Assembly (NCBI RefSeq): GCF_009931695.1
Contig: NZ_CP048000.1
Location: 2,187,501-2,251,500, forward strand
Direction: 5' to 3'
DNA: 64,000 nucleotides
From: Anaerocolumna sedimenticola
GTDB taxonomy: Bacteria; Bacillota; Clostridia; Lachnospirales; Lachnospiraceae
This document shows positions 1 through 10,000 of the stretch, piece after piece; within the stretch, counting starts at the first letter, position 1, and every line of letters starts with the position of its first letter. A program made the position numbers and the translations under genes. The notes beneath the pieces were generated by a model that saw only the letters and a list, made by a program, of their open reading frames with translations, did not search any database and was not told where the DNA came from.

Positions 1-161
1 AACGCCTTGACCATGCCAAAGAATTATTATTGGATGGTCATAAAGTTATGGAAGTCAGTGAACTGGTTGGATACAATGACTATCACTATTTCTGTAATAT
101 TTTTAAAAAGAATTTCGGGCAAAAACCCAATGAATTCAAAGGATGTATAAGAAAAAAGTAA
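1..161 (+). CDS. AraC-family regulator, C-terminal end (partial)
   Basis: Only the last 52 codons are in the window, read from base 3 to the TAA at 159-161. They contain the second helix-turn-helix of an AraC/XylS domain: a VSELVGYNDYHYFCNIFKK-type helix pair followed by the family signature F-x(4)-G-x-x-P-x-(E/Q)-(F/Y), seen here as FGQKPNEFK. AraC-type response regulators commonly sit directly upstream of a family 1 sugar-binding protein and two permeases in Lachnospiraceae, as here, so it probably activates the transporter genes that follow. The N-terminal part, which would show whether it has a receiver domain, lies outside the window. Confidence 0.85.
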   Translation, partial: RLDHAKELLLDGHKVMEVSELVGYNDYHYFCNIFKKNFGQKPNEFKGCIRKK

Positions 162-240
162 TTTACTCGAAAAGTTTTCCGGGAGGATGTTGTGAGTAAA
201 AGTTAGTTATTACTGGCGAGGCGGCATTCGGAATATAAAA

Positions 241-291
241 CGGTCTAGCCCTCGTTAGCAGGAATTCAGGAATTTGATAAGGGCTTGACCG
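241..291. repeat. Imperfect inverted repeat between regulator and transporter
   Basis: Arms of 12 bases (241-252 and 280-291) pair at 11 positions and enclose a 27-base loop. No U-run follows on the plus strand, so it is a weak candidate for a terminator and may be an operator or mRNA structure before the binding-protein gene. The rest of 162-453 is AT-rich with no ORF and no convincing promoter pair. Confidence 0.35.
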
Positions 292-453
292 ATTCACTGA
301 AAATCTAAAAAAATTATACATTTTACAAAAAATGATGGACTAACAAAAGTTATATAGCTGTGATATTGTATATGTATAGAAAATATTCCGGAAGATTCTA
401 TAACAAATAACCAAAAAATATGAAGAAGGATTTTAAGACACAGGGGTCCAAAT

Positions 454-1836
454 ATGAAGAAACGCTTATTATCAATATTTTTAATTGTGGCTATGGTTGC
501 AGTTATGATTACTGGATGTGGTAAAAAAACAGAGACATCCACAAATGAAACAAACACGAATACTGGAACAGATACCGCAGCTGCAGATACTTCGGCGGAA
601 ACTGCCGGCACAACAGACAGCGGTGATAAACAGGTAGCTAAAAAAATCAAAATTTTATCTATCTGGGCAGAGGATAAAGATAATGGTAAATTAATTACCG
701 ATTTAACAAAAAAATATATAGCGGAAGTAAATCCGAACTTTGAATATGAATTTGAATTAGTTTCAGCTGATAATTTAAAGCAAAAAATCTCAACTTTAGT
801 TGCTTCTGATGATTTGCCTGACGTATTTGTTTATGAATCAGGTAAACCAATCGTAGAACTTATTGAAGCAGGTAAATTATTAGATGTCGGTAAAGCTCTT
901 GAAGATTTAGGTGTAGCCGATATGTTAGACGAAGGTGCCGTATCCTTACTTAAAACATTATCCGGTACGGATGAATTATATGACTTACCACTTGGTATGA
1001 ATGTAGAAGGTTTCTGGTATAACAAAGCACTTTTTGAACAAGCAGGCGTAGAAGTTCCTGCTACCTGGGAGGATTTCGAAGCTGCATGTGCAAAATTACA
1101 GGCAGCAGGTATCCAGCCTTTAACAGCGGGTGGTGCTGATAAATGGCCGCTTACCCGTTTAATCAATGCTTATGTTATGAGAAGCATGGGAGTTGATGCA
1201 ATGCAAAAAGCAGCAAATGGGGAAGCTAAATACACAGATCCCGGTTATGTTGCAGCAGCTCAGAAACTTCAGGATTTAGCAGCAAAAGGATATTTTGGTG
1301 AGGGTGTAACTACCGTTGATCAGAATACGGCAGGTAATATGTTATTATCCGGCGAAGCAGCAATGTTCTATAACGGAAGCTGGTTTACGGAAGCTCTTAC
1401 AGCTGATACAAATCCTGCAGGTGCAGATGGAATTGGTTTCTTTAATATCCCGGTTGTAGATGAAACGAAGGGTACAATTACGGAATACTCTATGAACTGT
1501 GGTAATATCCTTGCATTAGATAAGGCTAAATACGATGAAGGTACTGCAGGCTGGTTAAAATACATGGTTGAAAATCTTGGTAATGAAGCCATGACACAAT
1601 TCGGTGCAGTAAAAGGTTATAAATATGATGTAACCGGTGAACTCAGCACATATTCACAAATCGTAGCTGATGAATTAGGAAAAGTTACAAAAGCAAGTAC
1701 CTGGTTTGAAGCAGCTATGAACAGTGAAACTTCAACAGTAGCACAGGATAATGTCCAGACATTAGTAAACGGAGACAGTTCAGCACAGGATTATATGCAA
1801 TCCATTCAGGATGCATATGACGGAAGCCAGTATTAA
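454..1836 (+). CDS. Sugar ABC transporter substrate-binding lipoprotein (family 1)
   Basis: 460 aa. It has a lipoprotein signal peptide: positive start MKKR, hydrophobic stretch, then lipobox ITGC with Cys22 as the lipidated residue. A Ser/Thr/Asn-rich linker follows to about residue 60, then a MalE/UgpB-type periplasmic-binding fold. Motifs typical of this family are visible (GMNVEGFWYNKALFEQAG, VPATWEDFEAAC, AAMFYNGSW). It should capture an oligosaccharide outside the membrane and pass it to the two permeases at 1952 and 2923. No ATPase gene is present, which is usual because such systems share an MsmK-type ATPase encoded elsewhere. The glycosidase genes downstream suggest a plant-glycan oligosaccharide as ligand, but the ligand cannot be read from sequence. 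Confidence 0.93.
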   Translation: MKKRLLSIFLIVAMVAVMITGCGKKTETSTNETNTNTGTDTAAADTSAETAGTTDSGDKQVAKKIKILSIWAEDKDNGKLITDLTKKYIAEVNPNFEYEFELVSADNLKQKISTLVASDDLPDVFVYESGKPIVELIEAGKLLDVGKALEDLGVADMLDEGAVSLLKTLSGTDELYDLPLGMNVEGFWYNKALFEQAGVEVPATWEDFEAACAKLQAAGIQPLTAGGADKWPLTRLINAYVMRSMGVDAMQKAANGEAKYTDPGYVAAAQKLQDLAAKGYFGEGVTTVDQNTAGNMLLSGEAAMFYNGSWFTEALTADTNPAGADGIGFFNIPVVDETKGTITEYSMNCGNILALDKAKYDEGTAGWLKYMVENLGNEAMTQFGAVKGYKYDVTGELSTYSQIVADELGKVTKASTWFEAAMNSETSTVAQDNVQTLVNGDSSAQDYMQSIQDAYDGSQY

Positions 1837-1852
1837 TATTAGTCACAAAAAC

Positions 1853-1892
1853 GGAGCAATAGATAAATAAAATGGCTATTGCTCCCATTTTT
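1853..1892 (+). terminator. Stem-loop terminator after binding-protein gene
   Basis: A perfect 10-bp stem (1853-1862 with 1876-1885, GGAGCAATAG/CTATTGCTCC) is followed by CATTTTT. It lies inside the operon, between the binding-protein and permease genes. Partial termination here would explain higher expression of the binding protein than of the permeases. Confidence 0.8.
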
Positions 1893-1951
1893 AAAATGAG
1901 CCAAACGGGAAGAAAATCATTCCGAGTTTAAGCAGAAAAGTGGGTAGATAA

Positions 1952-2830
1952 ATGAAAAAAGTATTAGGTAACAAAAAAGCAATTATGTTATTTGTCGTAC
2001 CGGCGCTGATTTTATATACCGTAATCGTAATTTTACCGGTATTATGGTCAGTATATTATTCCCTGTATGAGGGCACCCCGGGTCTTAAATGGCATTTTGC
2101 AGGATTAAAAAATTATGCCAGATTATTTAAGGATAAGAATTTCATTGACGCATTGGTAGTAAATTTAAAATATATAGCAATTGTTATGATAGGACAGGTT
2201 GGTTTAGGTTTAGCTTTGGCTTTATTCTTCCGGTTCTGGTTAAAGAATTTTAAAAATGTGGTTCGTACCCTGGTGTTTTTCCCGGTTGTACTTCCTACCG
2301 TAGCCGTTGGTCAGTTATTTGTAAAAATATATGAAATTCAACCAAATTACGGTTTATTAAATAGTATCTTGTCTAATATTGGACTTCAGAAATGGGTACA
2401 GCCCTGGATTGGTCAGGCCTCCACCGCGCTTGGAGCTTTAAGTGCCATGGATATCTGGGTTGCCATGGGATTTTATTCCGTAATTTTCTACGGAGCACTT
2501 CTTGATATTCCTGGCGAAATCATTGAAGCCGCTAAAATTGACGGATGTAACGCAATAAACATGTTTAAGCGTATATTAGCACCATTACTGCGGCCCATTA
2601 TTCTTACCTGCCTGGTTTTCAGCTTTACCGGTACGGTAAAAATGTTCGAATCTGCATTGGCACTTACCAAAGGCGGCCCGGGTAATGCTACAAGATCTTT
2701 ATCCATGTATATGTATAATGTTTCCTTTACCTATAGTAAAGTCGGTTATGGAAGTGTAATTGCAGTATTTATATTCTTATTATGTATTATGGGTTCCGGA
2801 ATCATAAACAGATTTGATAAGAAAGACTAA
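1952..2830 (+). CDS. Sugar ABC transporter permease, MalF/UgpA type
   Basis: 292 aa, with about six hydrophobic segments; the first spans roughly residues 10-32. The binding-protein-dependent permease signature (EAA loop) is clear in IPGEIIEAAKIDGCNA around residues 188-203, the site where the shared ATPase docks. The later LTKGGPGNATRSL segment is typical of MalF/UgpA subunits. Length is normal for the family. The start at 1952 is the first ATG, and an AAGTGGG sequence lies a few bases upstream. It forms the pore with the product of 2923. Confidence 0.93.
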   Translation: MKKVLGNKKAIMLFVVPALILYTVIVILPVLWSVYYSLYEGTPGLKWHFAGLKNYARLFKDKNFIDALVVNLKYIAIVMIGQVGLGLALALFFRFWLKNFKNVVRTLVFFPVVLPTVAVGQLFVKIYEIQPNYGLLNSILSNIGLQKWVQPWIGQASTALGALSAMDIWVAMGFYSVIFYGALLDIPGEIIEAAKIDGCNAINMFKRILAPLLRPIILTCLVFSFTGTVKMFESALALTKGGPGNATRSLSMYMYNVSFTYSKVGYGSVIAVFIFLLCIMGSGIINRFDKKD

Positions 2831-2922
2831 GAAAACATGGAATTAGTTAAAACATAAGTTTTATAACTATGTATTATTGGAAGAATTTAATCTATGATTG
2901 AATATCCGGGAAAGAGGTTTAA

Positions 2923-3762
2923 ATGAAAAAAGGTAAGATAAATATCAAATCCATATTGATTTCTTTATTTACACTGGTTCTTGTAATAATTGAAGTCTAC
3001 CCCATCTTTTGGATGCTTACTGCTTCTTTAAAGCAGCCTGCAGAATTCGTAAGCAAACCTGCATATGCATTAAATGATGGTTTTTATATTAAAAACTATA
3101 TAGATGCCTGGACCAGGGGTAATATGGCGGTTTTCTTTAAGAACAGTTTGATTAACACTCTTGTAGCGTTATTATTTATAGTTATATTTTCAGTAACGGT
3201 AGGATTTGCCGTAACAAAAATGGATTGGAAATATAAAGATCAAGTTGCAAAATATTTTGGAATGGGTATTATGGTTCCGGTTGCTACGGCCCTGATTCCG
3301 CTGTTTCAGATTTATAATAAAATGCATTTAATTAATACCAGAAGCAGCTTAATTATCGCCTACGTAGCTTTTGGATTGTCACTCTCCATATATCTGGTTA
3401 CCGGTTTCTTAAGGTCATTGCCGGATGAAATATTGGAGGCAGCAGTTGTTGATGGCTGCGGTATTTATAAATTAATGTGGACCATCGTAGTTCCTTTAAT
3501 GAAAAATGCCATAGTTACCGTATTAGTGCTTCAGTTTTTCTTTAAATGGAATGACTTAATCTTTTCCATGACTTTTATTAATGATACTAAATTAAAAACA
3601 ATACAAACCGGTTTGTTATATTTCCAGGATGAATTCGGAGCGAAGAACTGGGGAGCGATTTTTGCCTCCGTATCCATGAGTGTTATACCTATGCTGATTG
3701 TTTATATGATTTTAAATAAAGCAGTTATTGAGGGTATGACAGCGGGTGCTGTGAAAGGCTGA
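2923..3762 (+). CDS. Sugar ABC transporter permease, MalG/UgpE type
   Basis: 279 aa, six predicted membrane segments. The first is at about residues 9-31, ending in the EVYPIFWMLTASLK motif common to MalG-type subunits. The EAA loop reads LPDEILEAAVVDGCGI, near residues 167-182, and the C-terminus ENDS in the typical EGMTAGAVKG. A GAAAGAGG ribosome site lies 6-7 bases before the ATG. It pairs with the 1952 permease. Confidence 0.93.
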   Translation: MKKGKINIKSILISLFTLVLVIIEVYPIFWMLTASLKQPAEFVSKPAYALNDGFYIKNYIDAWTRGNMAVFFKNSLINTLVALLFIVIFSVTVGFAVTKMDWKYKDQVAKYFGMGIMVPVATALIPLFQIYNKMHLINTRSSLIIAYVAFGLSLSIYLVTGFLRSLPDEILEAAVVDGCGIYKLMWTIVVPLMKNAIVTVLVLQFFFKWNDLIFSMTFINDTKLKTIQTGLLYFQDEFGAKNWGAIFASVSMSVIPMLIVYMILNKAVIEGMTAGAVKG

Positions 3763-3784
3763 TACTTTAGCTTATAGTTTAATC

Positions 3785-3883
3785 TGGTTAAGGGAAAATA
3801 TTAGAAAAGGTAAGCCACACTTCTTCCTTTAACCATTTGCGGGTGGTAGTAAACCATTCGTATAGGATGTGGCTGCATAGGTA
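3785..3883 (+). promoter_or_regulatory. Family P pseudoknot leader, copy P3
   Basis: The leader of the 3889 gene can form an H-type pseudoknot. Stem 1 is 11 bp (3785-3795 with 3825-3835, one G-U pair). Stem 2 is 7 bp (AGCCACA at 3813-3819 with TGTGGCT at 3868-3874) and interleaves with stem 1. Between the 3' strands is an extra hairpin (about 3839-3861). The short AGGT Shine-Dalgarno at 3879-3882 follows stem 2 by a few bases and lies 6 bases before the ATG. The same arrangement occurs at 6904 and 46600 with different stem sequences that still pair, which argues for a real RNA fold. Confidence 0.65.
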
Positions 3884-3888
3884 TAGTT

Positions 3889-5159
3889 ATGAAAGAATAT
3901 CAAGAAAATATCAGAAAATTTATCAATGATACTATTCCCATGGTATTAAAACATCCGGTAAGCTTTATTAAATACCCGTTCATCGATCCGGGGTCGGTTT
4001 ATGACGGTAACGTATGGGATTGGGATACATACTGGTCTGTATATGGATTGCTGAATTTAATGGACAACGAATCCGACCCATGCCTGAGGGAGAAAATAAT
4101 TGAACATGCAAAGGGAAATATTTATAACTTTTTAGATCATCAGCTGGAAGACGGTTATATTCCTATGATGATAGAAGTTGGAAAATGGAAAGAACCTTAC
4201 TTGAATATGAAACACAAAGAAGGGGTTCTTATGAATATGCATAAACCGTTTCTTTGCAACCAGATCTGCTTAATCAGTGATTATATCAAAGATTATGGCT
4301 GGATAAAGAAAAGTATAAGTAAATTGGAAAAATATTTTGAATGTTATTATAAGAATTATTTCTTTACAAACTGCGGACTTTTTGTATGGTGTGATGACAT
4401 TATGATCGGTATGGATAATGACCCGGCTTCCTTTGGCAGACCCAAGTTCTCCACTGCCAACATATTCTTAAACAGTTTTATGGTAACGGAATTAAAAGCT
4501 ATGGCAAAGATATTAAAGTCCCAAGGTGCTGAGAAATGTAAAGTACTTGAATATCAAAAGAAAGCAGAAGAACTTGTGAAAGCGATTCAGGAGGAATGCT
4601 GGGATAAAAGAGATCAGTTTTTTTATTCCGTGGATGTGGATATTAAAACCAGAAAATTTGACTGGTTCCATGAGGGATTGGGGTATTCTGGAAAACCCTT
4701 CCTATTAAAATACGTGTCTGGTCCGGATTTCTTCCCATGTGGGCAGGATTTGCAACAAAAGAGCAGGCAGAGGTTTTAGTAAAACATATATTTGATGAAG
4801 CTACTTTTAATAGTGAATACGGAGTTGCAACTCTTGCTAAAGACGAGAAAATGTTTGATCTATCCGTAACCAACAATCCCTCCAATTGGTTAGGACCTAT
4901 TTGGCTGGTAGCAAATTATATTGTTTTCAGAGGATTATTAAATTACGGCTATGAAAAAGAAGCGAGATTACTTTGCGATAGAACTCTTACTCTTCTGGGA
5001 AAGGATTTAGAAAAAACAGGAAGCCTTCATGAATACTATAATCCTTATACGGGAGAGCCAATCATGAACAGCGGATTTATAAATTGGAATATACTTGTCC
5101 TTAATATGATAGATGAATTAAATGGAAAAAGGCCGATGAAAGAGACAATTGAAAAATAA
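3889..5159 (+). pseudogene. MGH1/GH63-like glycoside hydrolase, frameshifted
   Basis: Two reading frames together make one protein of about 423 aa of the (alpha/alpha)6-barrel class (GH63/trehalase-like, MGH1 domain). The first frame (3889-4779) carries VWDWDTYWSVYGL near residue 43, a typical substrate-binding motif. The second frame, open to 5159, carries NPSNWLGPIWLVANY and the helix that follows. The switch is at the G run 4680-4683: adding one G restores an LPMWAGF-type continuation of the EGLG motif. No signal peptide is seen, so it is cytoplasmic and would process imported oligosaccharide. Specificity cannot be assigned. Confidence 0.8.
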
Positions 5160-5174
5160 TCATATAAAAATTAA

Positions 5175-5207
5175 GGGCTGCATGTTATAGGAAGCAGCCC
5201 GATTTTG
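5175..5207 (+). terminator. Stem-loop terminator
   Basis: A 7-bp GC-rich stem (GGGCTGC 5175-5181 with GCAGCCC 5194-5200) is followed by GATTTT. It closes the transcript of the frameshifted GH63-like gene. Confidence 0.75.
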
Positions 5208-5229
5208 TGGCAGGAATATTAAGTAAAGA

Positions 5230-5295
5230 TAATTGCGAAATGAGATCATTGAAATTATATGGTATATTCAGAAAATTATATCGTTTCGCAATAAT
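5230..5295 (+). repeat. Family Q leader element, shortened copy Q4
   Basis: A 9-bp outer stem (ATTGCGAAA 5232-5240 with TTTCGCAAT 5284-5292) matches the outer stem of the longer copy at 10060. Inside is ATATGGTATAT, which corresponds to the GCATGGTATATA block of the longer copies, but the central hairpin is missing. As in the other copies the element ends a short distance before a ribosome site (AAAGGAAG, about 5308-5315) and start codon (5323). Confidence 0.5.
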
Positions 5296-5322
5296 GTTTT
5301 ATTTGAAAAGGAAGTGAAAATA

Positions 5323-6851
5323 ATGGAGCAAGTAATTAAAAAAGAAGTTGAAAAATGGGGTGTATTTGAAATTTCTCTAAAAGGGAATTCTGAAGGAAAC
5401 CCATTTACAGATTATAACATCGGTGGAACTTTTACAAACGATAATGAAACGAAAACAGTTGACGGCTTTTATGACGGAGACAGTACTTATATCGTAAGAT
5501 TTATGCCGTCTTTTGAGGGGAATACAAGTTTACCATTAAAGGAACTTTTTCTAAGGAAATATATCGGGGAAGTTTTACCGTGACTCCTCCTGAGGCAGAA
5601 AACCACGGACCGGTTCGCGTTGCCGCCAAGTACCATTTTACCTACGAGGACGGAACTCCTTATTATTCTATCGGCACTACCTGTTATGCATGGACTCATC
5701 AGCCACTCCCTATGCAGGAACAAACCCTGGAAACCTTAAAGGCAAGCCCTTTTAATAAAATCCGGTTCTGCATTTTCCCGAAACATTACGATTATAACCT
5801 GTATGAACCATTAACTTATCCCTATGAGGGAACACCGTGTGATATCTCTGAATTATCCAAAGATAATTTCATGGAGTATAAACCGGATAACAATGGAAAT
5901 AAATGGGATTTTAAAAGGTTTAACCCTGAACATTTCCAGATTATAGAGAACAGAATAAAAGATTTGATGAAACTTGGAATCGAAGCGGATCTAATCTTGA
6001 TGCATCCTTATGACAGGTGGGGATTTTCAGAAATGGAGACGGAAAGTAGTGCTTTGTATATAAAATATGTTGTGGCGCGGTTTTCCGCTTACCGTAATGT
6101 ATGGTGGTCCCTGGCAAATGAGTACGATCTGTGTGAGAAAAAGAGCATAAAAGACTGGGAGGATTATGCCCATATTATATGTGAAAAAGATCCTTATCAC
6201 AGACTACGTTCCATTCATAACTGTAAAGCTATTTATGATTTTACAAGGCCCTGGGTAACCCACTGCAGTATACAAAGGACGGAAATCTATCTTTCTGCTG
6301 TTAATACCAAAGCCTGGAGAGAGCAATACGGCAAACCGGTGGTGTTAGATGAAGTAGGATACGAAGGAGATATTAATTATTCCTGGGGTAATCTTACCGC
6401 CGAAGAGCTGGTAAGGCAATTCTGGACAGCCACAGTGCGAGGCGGTTACTGCGGCCATGGGGAAACCTACATGAATTCAAATGATAAATTATGGTGGTCT
6501 CACGGTGGAGTTCTTTACGGAGAAGCTGCCTCAAGACTTAAATTCCTCCATGATATCCTGTGCCAGGTGCCGGGTCTTGGTCTGGAACCCGCAGATATTA
6601 AAAAATGGGAGGAAAATAGTGCTACGGCAGCACATCCCGGATTCCGGAATAAATATTATTTATTCTATACCGGACATACCCGTCCCAGCTTTAAAGAATT
6701 TGAATTTGAACCAGGTAAGAGCTACAAGGTAGAAGTAATCGACACCTGGAATATGACTATAGAGGATAGAGGAGTTTATGCCGGAAAGTTCCGTATCTTT
6801 CTCCCAAGCCGTGAATATATGGCACTTCGTATTCAGGAGATATCGGTTTAG
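5323..6851 (+). pseudogene. DUF5060-DUF4038 apiosidase-like glycoside hydrolase, frameshifted
   Basis: The N-terminal frame (from ATG 5323, behind AAAGGAAG) encodes a DUF5060 beta-sandwich (VEKWGVFEISLKG onward). A frame change at the G run 5517-5520 leads into the long frame ending at 6851; adding one G gives a continuous EYKFTIKGTF segment into TPPEAENHGPVRV. The rest is a DUF4038 (GH140 apiosidase-like) TIM barrel with a C-terminal domain of the DUF5605 kind. Candidate catalytic acids are the Glu in WWSLANEYDLC and the Glu in VVLDEVGYEG, in the usual clan-A positions. About 509 aa, no signal peptide. GH140 members release apiose from rhamnogalacturonan II, so an apiose or related furanose substrate is possible but unproven. 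Confidence 0.8.
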
Positions 6852-6903
6852 GTATTGTATGAACTATTACATATGATTCCGTAAAGCGGTGTTATATTGG
6901 GAA

Positions 6904-7003
6904 GAGTGAAAGAAAATTTGGAAAAGAAGGATGCCACATGTGTATTCTTTCACTCATTTATATAAGTGGCAATATCGCAGACAGCCTGTGATATGCGATG
7001 GGT
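6904..7003 (+). promoter_or_regulatory. Family P pseudoknot leader, copy P1
   Basis: H-type pseudoknot directly before the 7010 gene. Stem 1 is a perfect 11-bp helix (GAGTGAAAGAA 6904-6914 with TTCTTTCACTC 6945-6955). Stem 2 is TGCCAC 6932-6937 with GTGGCA 6966-6971. A third hairpin is TATCGCAG 6973-6980 with CTGTGATA 6986-6993. It ends in GATGGGT, whose GGG is the only Shine-Dalgarno-like sequence before ATG 7010. The copy at 46600 shares all three stems with compensatory changes. Confidence 0.7.
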
Positions 7004-7009
7004 TTAAAT

Positions 7010-10000
7010 ATGATAAAAGAATTTCAAAATCCCTCCAATCAATTCCGGCCCATTCCTTTCTGGTCCTGGAATGACAAATTGGAAAAGGAAGAGCTGCAAT
7101 ATCAGATAGAGGAAATGAAAAAAGCCGGTTTGGGCGGATATTTTATGCATGCCAGATCCGGTTTAAAAGTGGAGTATTTAAGTGAAGAATGGTTTGAGTG
7201 TATTAAGACCGGTATAGATAAAGGAAAAGAAGTTGGGCTTGATGTATGGGTCTATGATGAAGAGGGATGGCCTAGCGGTTTTGCCGGAGGTATCGTTCCC
7301 GCCCTTTCCTCTGATTATCACGCAAAGTTTATGACAATGGAAAGTCATAATACTACCGAAACCATAGAAAAAGAAGCTATGATTGCCCTGTATCTCTATG
7401 ATACCAAGTATAATTCCTATAAAAGAATGGATTTAAATGAGAATTATATCTGCCAGGCGGGAGAAGAATTATTAGCTATCCGAAGACATACCAATCCCTA
7501 TTATATCGATACCATGAATAAAAGGGCAGTGGAGGCTTTCTTAAAATGTACTCATGATGTATATTACGAAAGATTCGGTGAAGATTTTGGCAGTTACATC
7601 AAAGGTTTTTTTACCGATGAACCCAGACTTACCTGTAATAATTTCGGTGATCTTGCCTGGTCCGATGACATGAACAGCGAATTTATTAAAAAATATGGTT
7701 ATGATATACGGGATCATATTCCGGCATTATACAAGAAATTTACGAATTATGAAAAATACCGTTATGACTTCTGGGAATTAGTCAGCGAAATGTTTGTACA
7801 GAATTATATGAAAACAATATACGACTGGTGTGAGGAGCACAGGTGTAAAGCAACAGGGCATATTATGATGGAAGAGAGCATTTTCAGCCAGATGACCAGT
7901 ACCGCCGGAGTTATGCCGTTTTATGAATATCTTCATGTACCCGGAATCGACTGGTTAAGAAGAACCATATCTTCCCCTGTCATCGGCAAACAGGTTGGCT
8001 CCGTAGCCTGCCAGCTTGGAAAGAAACAGGTTTTGACCGAATCCTTTGCTTTATGTGGATGGAATGTATCTTTTGAAGAATTAAAGTGGATAGCAGAGTG
8101 GCAGTTTGTAAATGGAGTAAATCAGATCTGCCAGCATTTGCAGGCGTATACCATAAAAGGTTCCCGTAAGAGGGATTATCCGCCGTCTTTATTCATACAG
8201 CAGACCTGGTGGAAAGAATATAAGCAGTTTAATGACTATCTGGCAAGGTTATGTGTTGCCTTATCGGAAGGAAACCAGACTGCGGATGTTGTATTGTTAC
8301 ATCCTATGCGCAGCGGTTACATTGCATTTGACGGTACCAGAACCGAAGAAATCATAGCACTGGATAACGCTTTTACCCAAGTTTCTGAAATTTTATCGGG
8401 AAATCATATCAGTTATCATTATGGTGATGAAACCATAATGAAAAGGCATGGAAAAGTGGAGAAAGACCGCTTTGTTATTGGAGATACCTCCTACCGGACC
8501 GTCATTTTACCCCATATGTACGCCATTGATGCCAACACGGTAAAATTACTTCTTACCTTTATAAAAAACGGAGGAACCGTATTCAGTCTGGGTGCTTTCC
8601 CAACCTTTACCAATGGTAAACCGGAAGAATTGGTTTTATTAGAGGCTAAAATAAGAAAAGCTTCCATAGATAATATCCGTGATCTGATGATACAGGAAAA
8701 CCTGGTGACTCTCAGTATTACGGAAAAGGAAAAGGAAGTACAAAGTATAACCTACCAACAGCGTGAAACGGAAAACGGAACCTTACTGTTTATGGTAAAT
8801 CATAACCAGGCGGATTCGTATCACACGAATATTACGGTATTCGGGAAAAACGCCAAAGTAACAAGGTTAATTGCAGAATCCGGTGAAACGGAAGAAGTTA
8901 CGCATCATACCATAGATGGAAATACCTGCTTTTCCCTTACGTTCCAGCCGATGCAGTCCTATCTTATCACTCTTACGGAGGATACGAAAGACCTGGAAAA
9001 TGAACTGGAATATATTAAAGAAGAAAAGGACGTCCAATTAGTGAATTTAGGCAGTTTTTGGGACGTAGACCGGATGGATTTAAACTCCATGACCTTAGAC
9101 TGTTGTACTTACCGCATAGACGGCGGGGAATTAAACGGACCGGTTCCGGTAATTAAATTGCAGAATATAGTAATGGACTTACAGAGGCCCTGTGATGTGG
9201 AATTGTATTTTCATTTTAACTTAAACATGGATTTAAATAAAAATAAAGAGTTTTATGCCGTAGTCGAGGATGCTTCTATTTACTCCATTCAGGTTAACGG
9301 AAAGTCCATAGTATATGAAGTTATCGGTTATTGGAAAGACAAGACTTTCAAAAAGATAAACATTAAACCGGCTATTAAAAATGGAAAAAATGAAATAGTA
9401 TTAAAAACTACTTTTAAGCAGCCGCAGAAAGTTTATGATGTACTTTACGGCAAAAACGTTTATGAGACAGAAAAGAATAAAATAACCTATGATATTGAAC
9501 TGGAAAGTATCTATTTATTAGGTGATTTTGGCGTAATAAGTGAATCTACTTATAAGCCGCTTGAAAGAAATGCCATGATTACCGACGGGCCTTTTACTAT
9601 CATAGATCAGCCGGTAAGTTTTGAAACAAATGAATTCACCAAAAGCGGCCTGACTTTCTTTGCGGGCGAATTAGAATTAAGCCAATGGATTTCTATCGCT
9701 TTCCAAAAGGGTAAAAGAACCGTGTTAAACTTTCCCAAGCAAAAAGCACCTCTTATCCAAATCTACATAAATGATAAGTTAGTGAAACATTCCTTATGGG
9801 CACCTTACAAAGCCGACATTACTGATTACGTTATAGAGGGGAAAAATAAGATTGTATTAAAATTATTTGCTTCCAACCGTAATCTGCTGGGACCACATCA
9901 CCACATAGACGGAGAGTGCTATAATGTAGGACCGGAAAGTTTTACCGGTAAATGGAGCTGGGTAGAACGTAAGTCGGAAGCGGATGCAACGGAGATATTA

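Noticed and set aside
831..1592. Minus-strand reading frames over the binding-protein gene
   Set aside because: They are antisense shadows of the strongly coding plus strand, with no ribosome sites or recognisable products.
6998..7009. Start codon of the GH106-like gene at 6998
   Set aside because: The ATGGGT there is the conserved end of the pseudoknot leader, present with the same spacing at 46698, and provides the ribosome-binding bases for ATG 7010.
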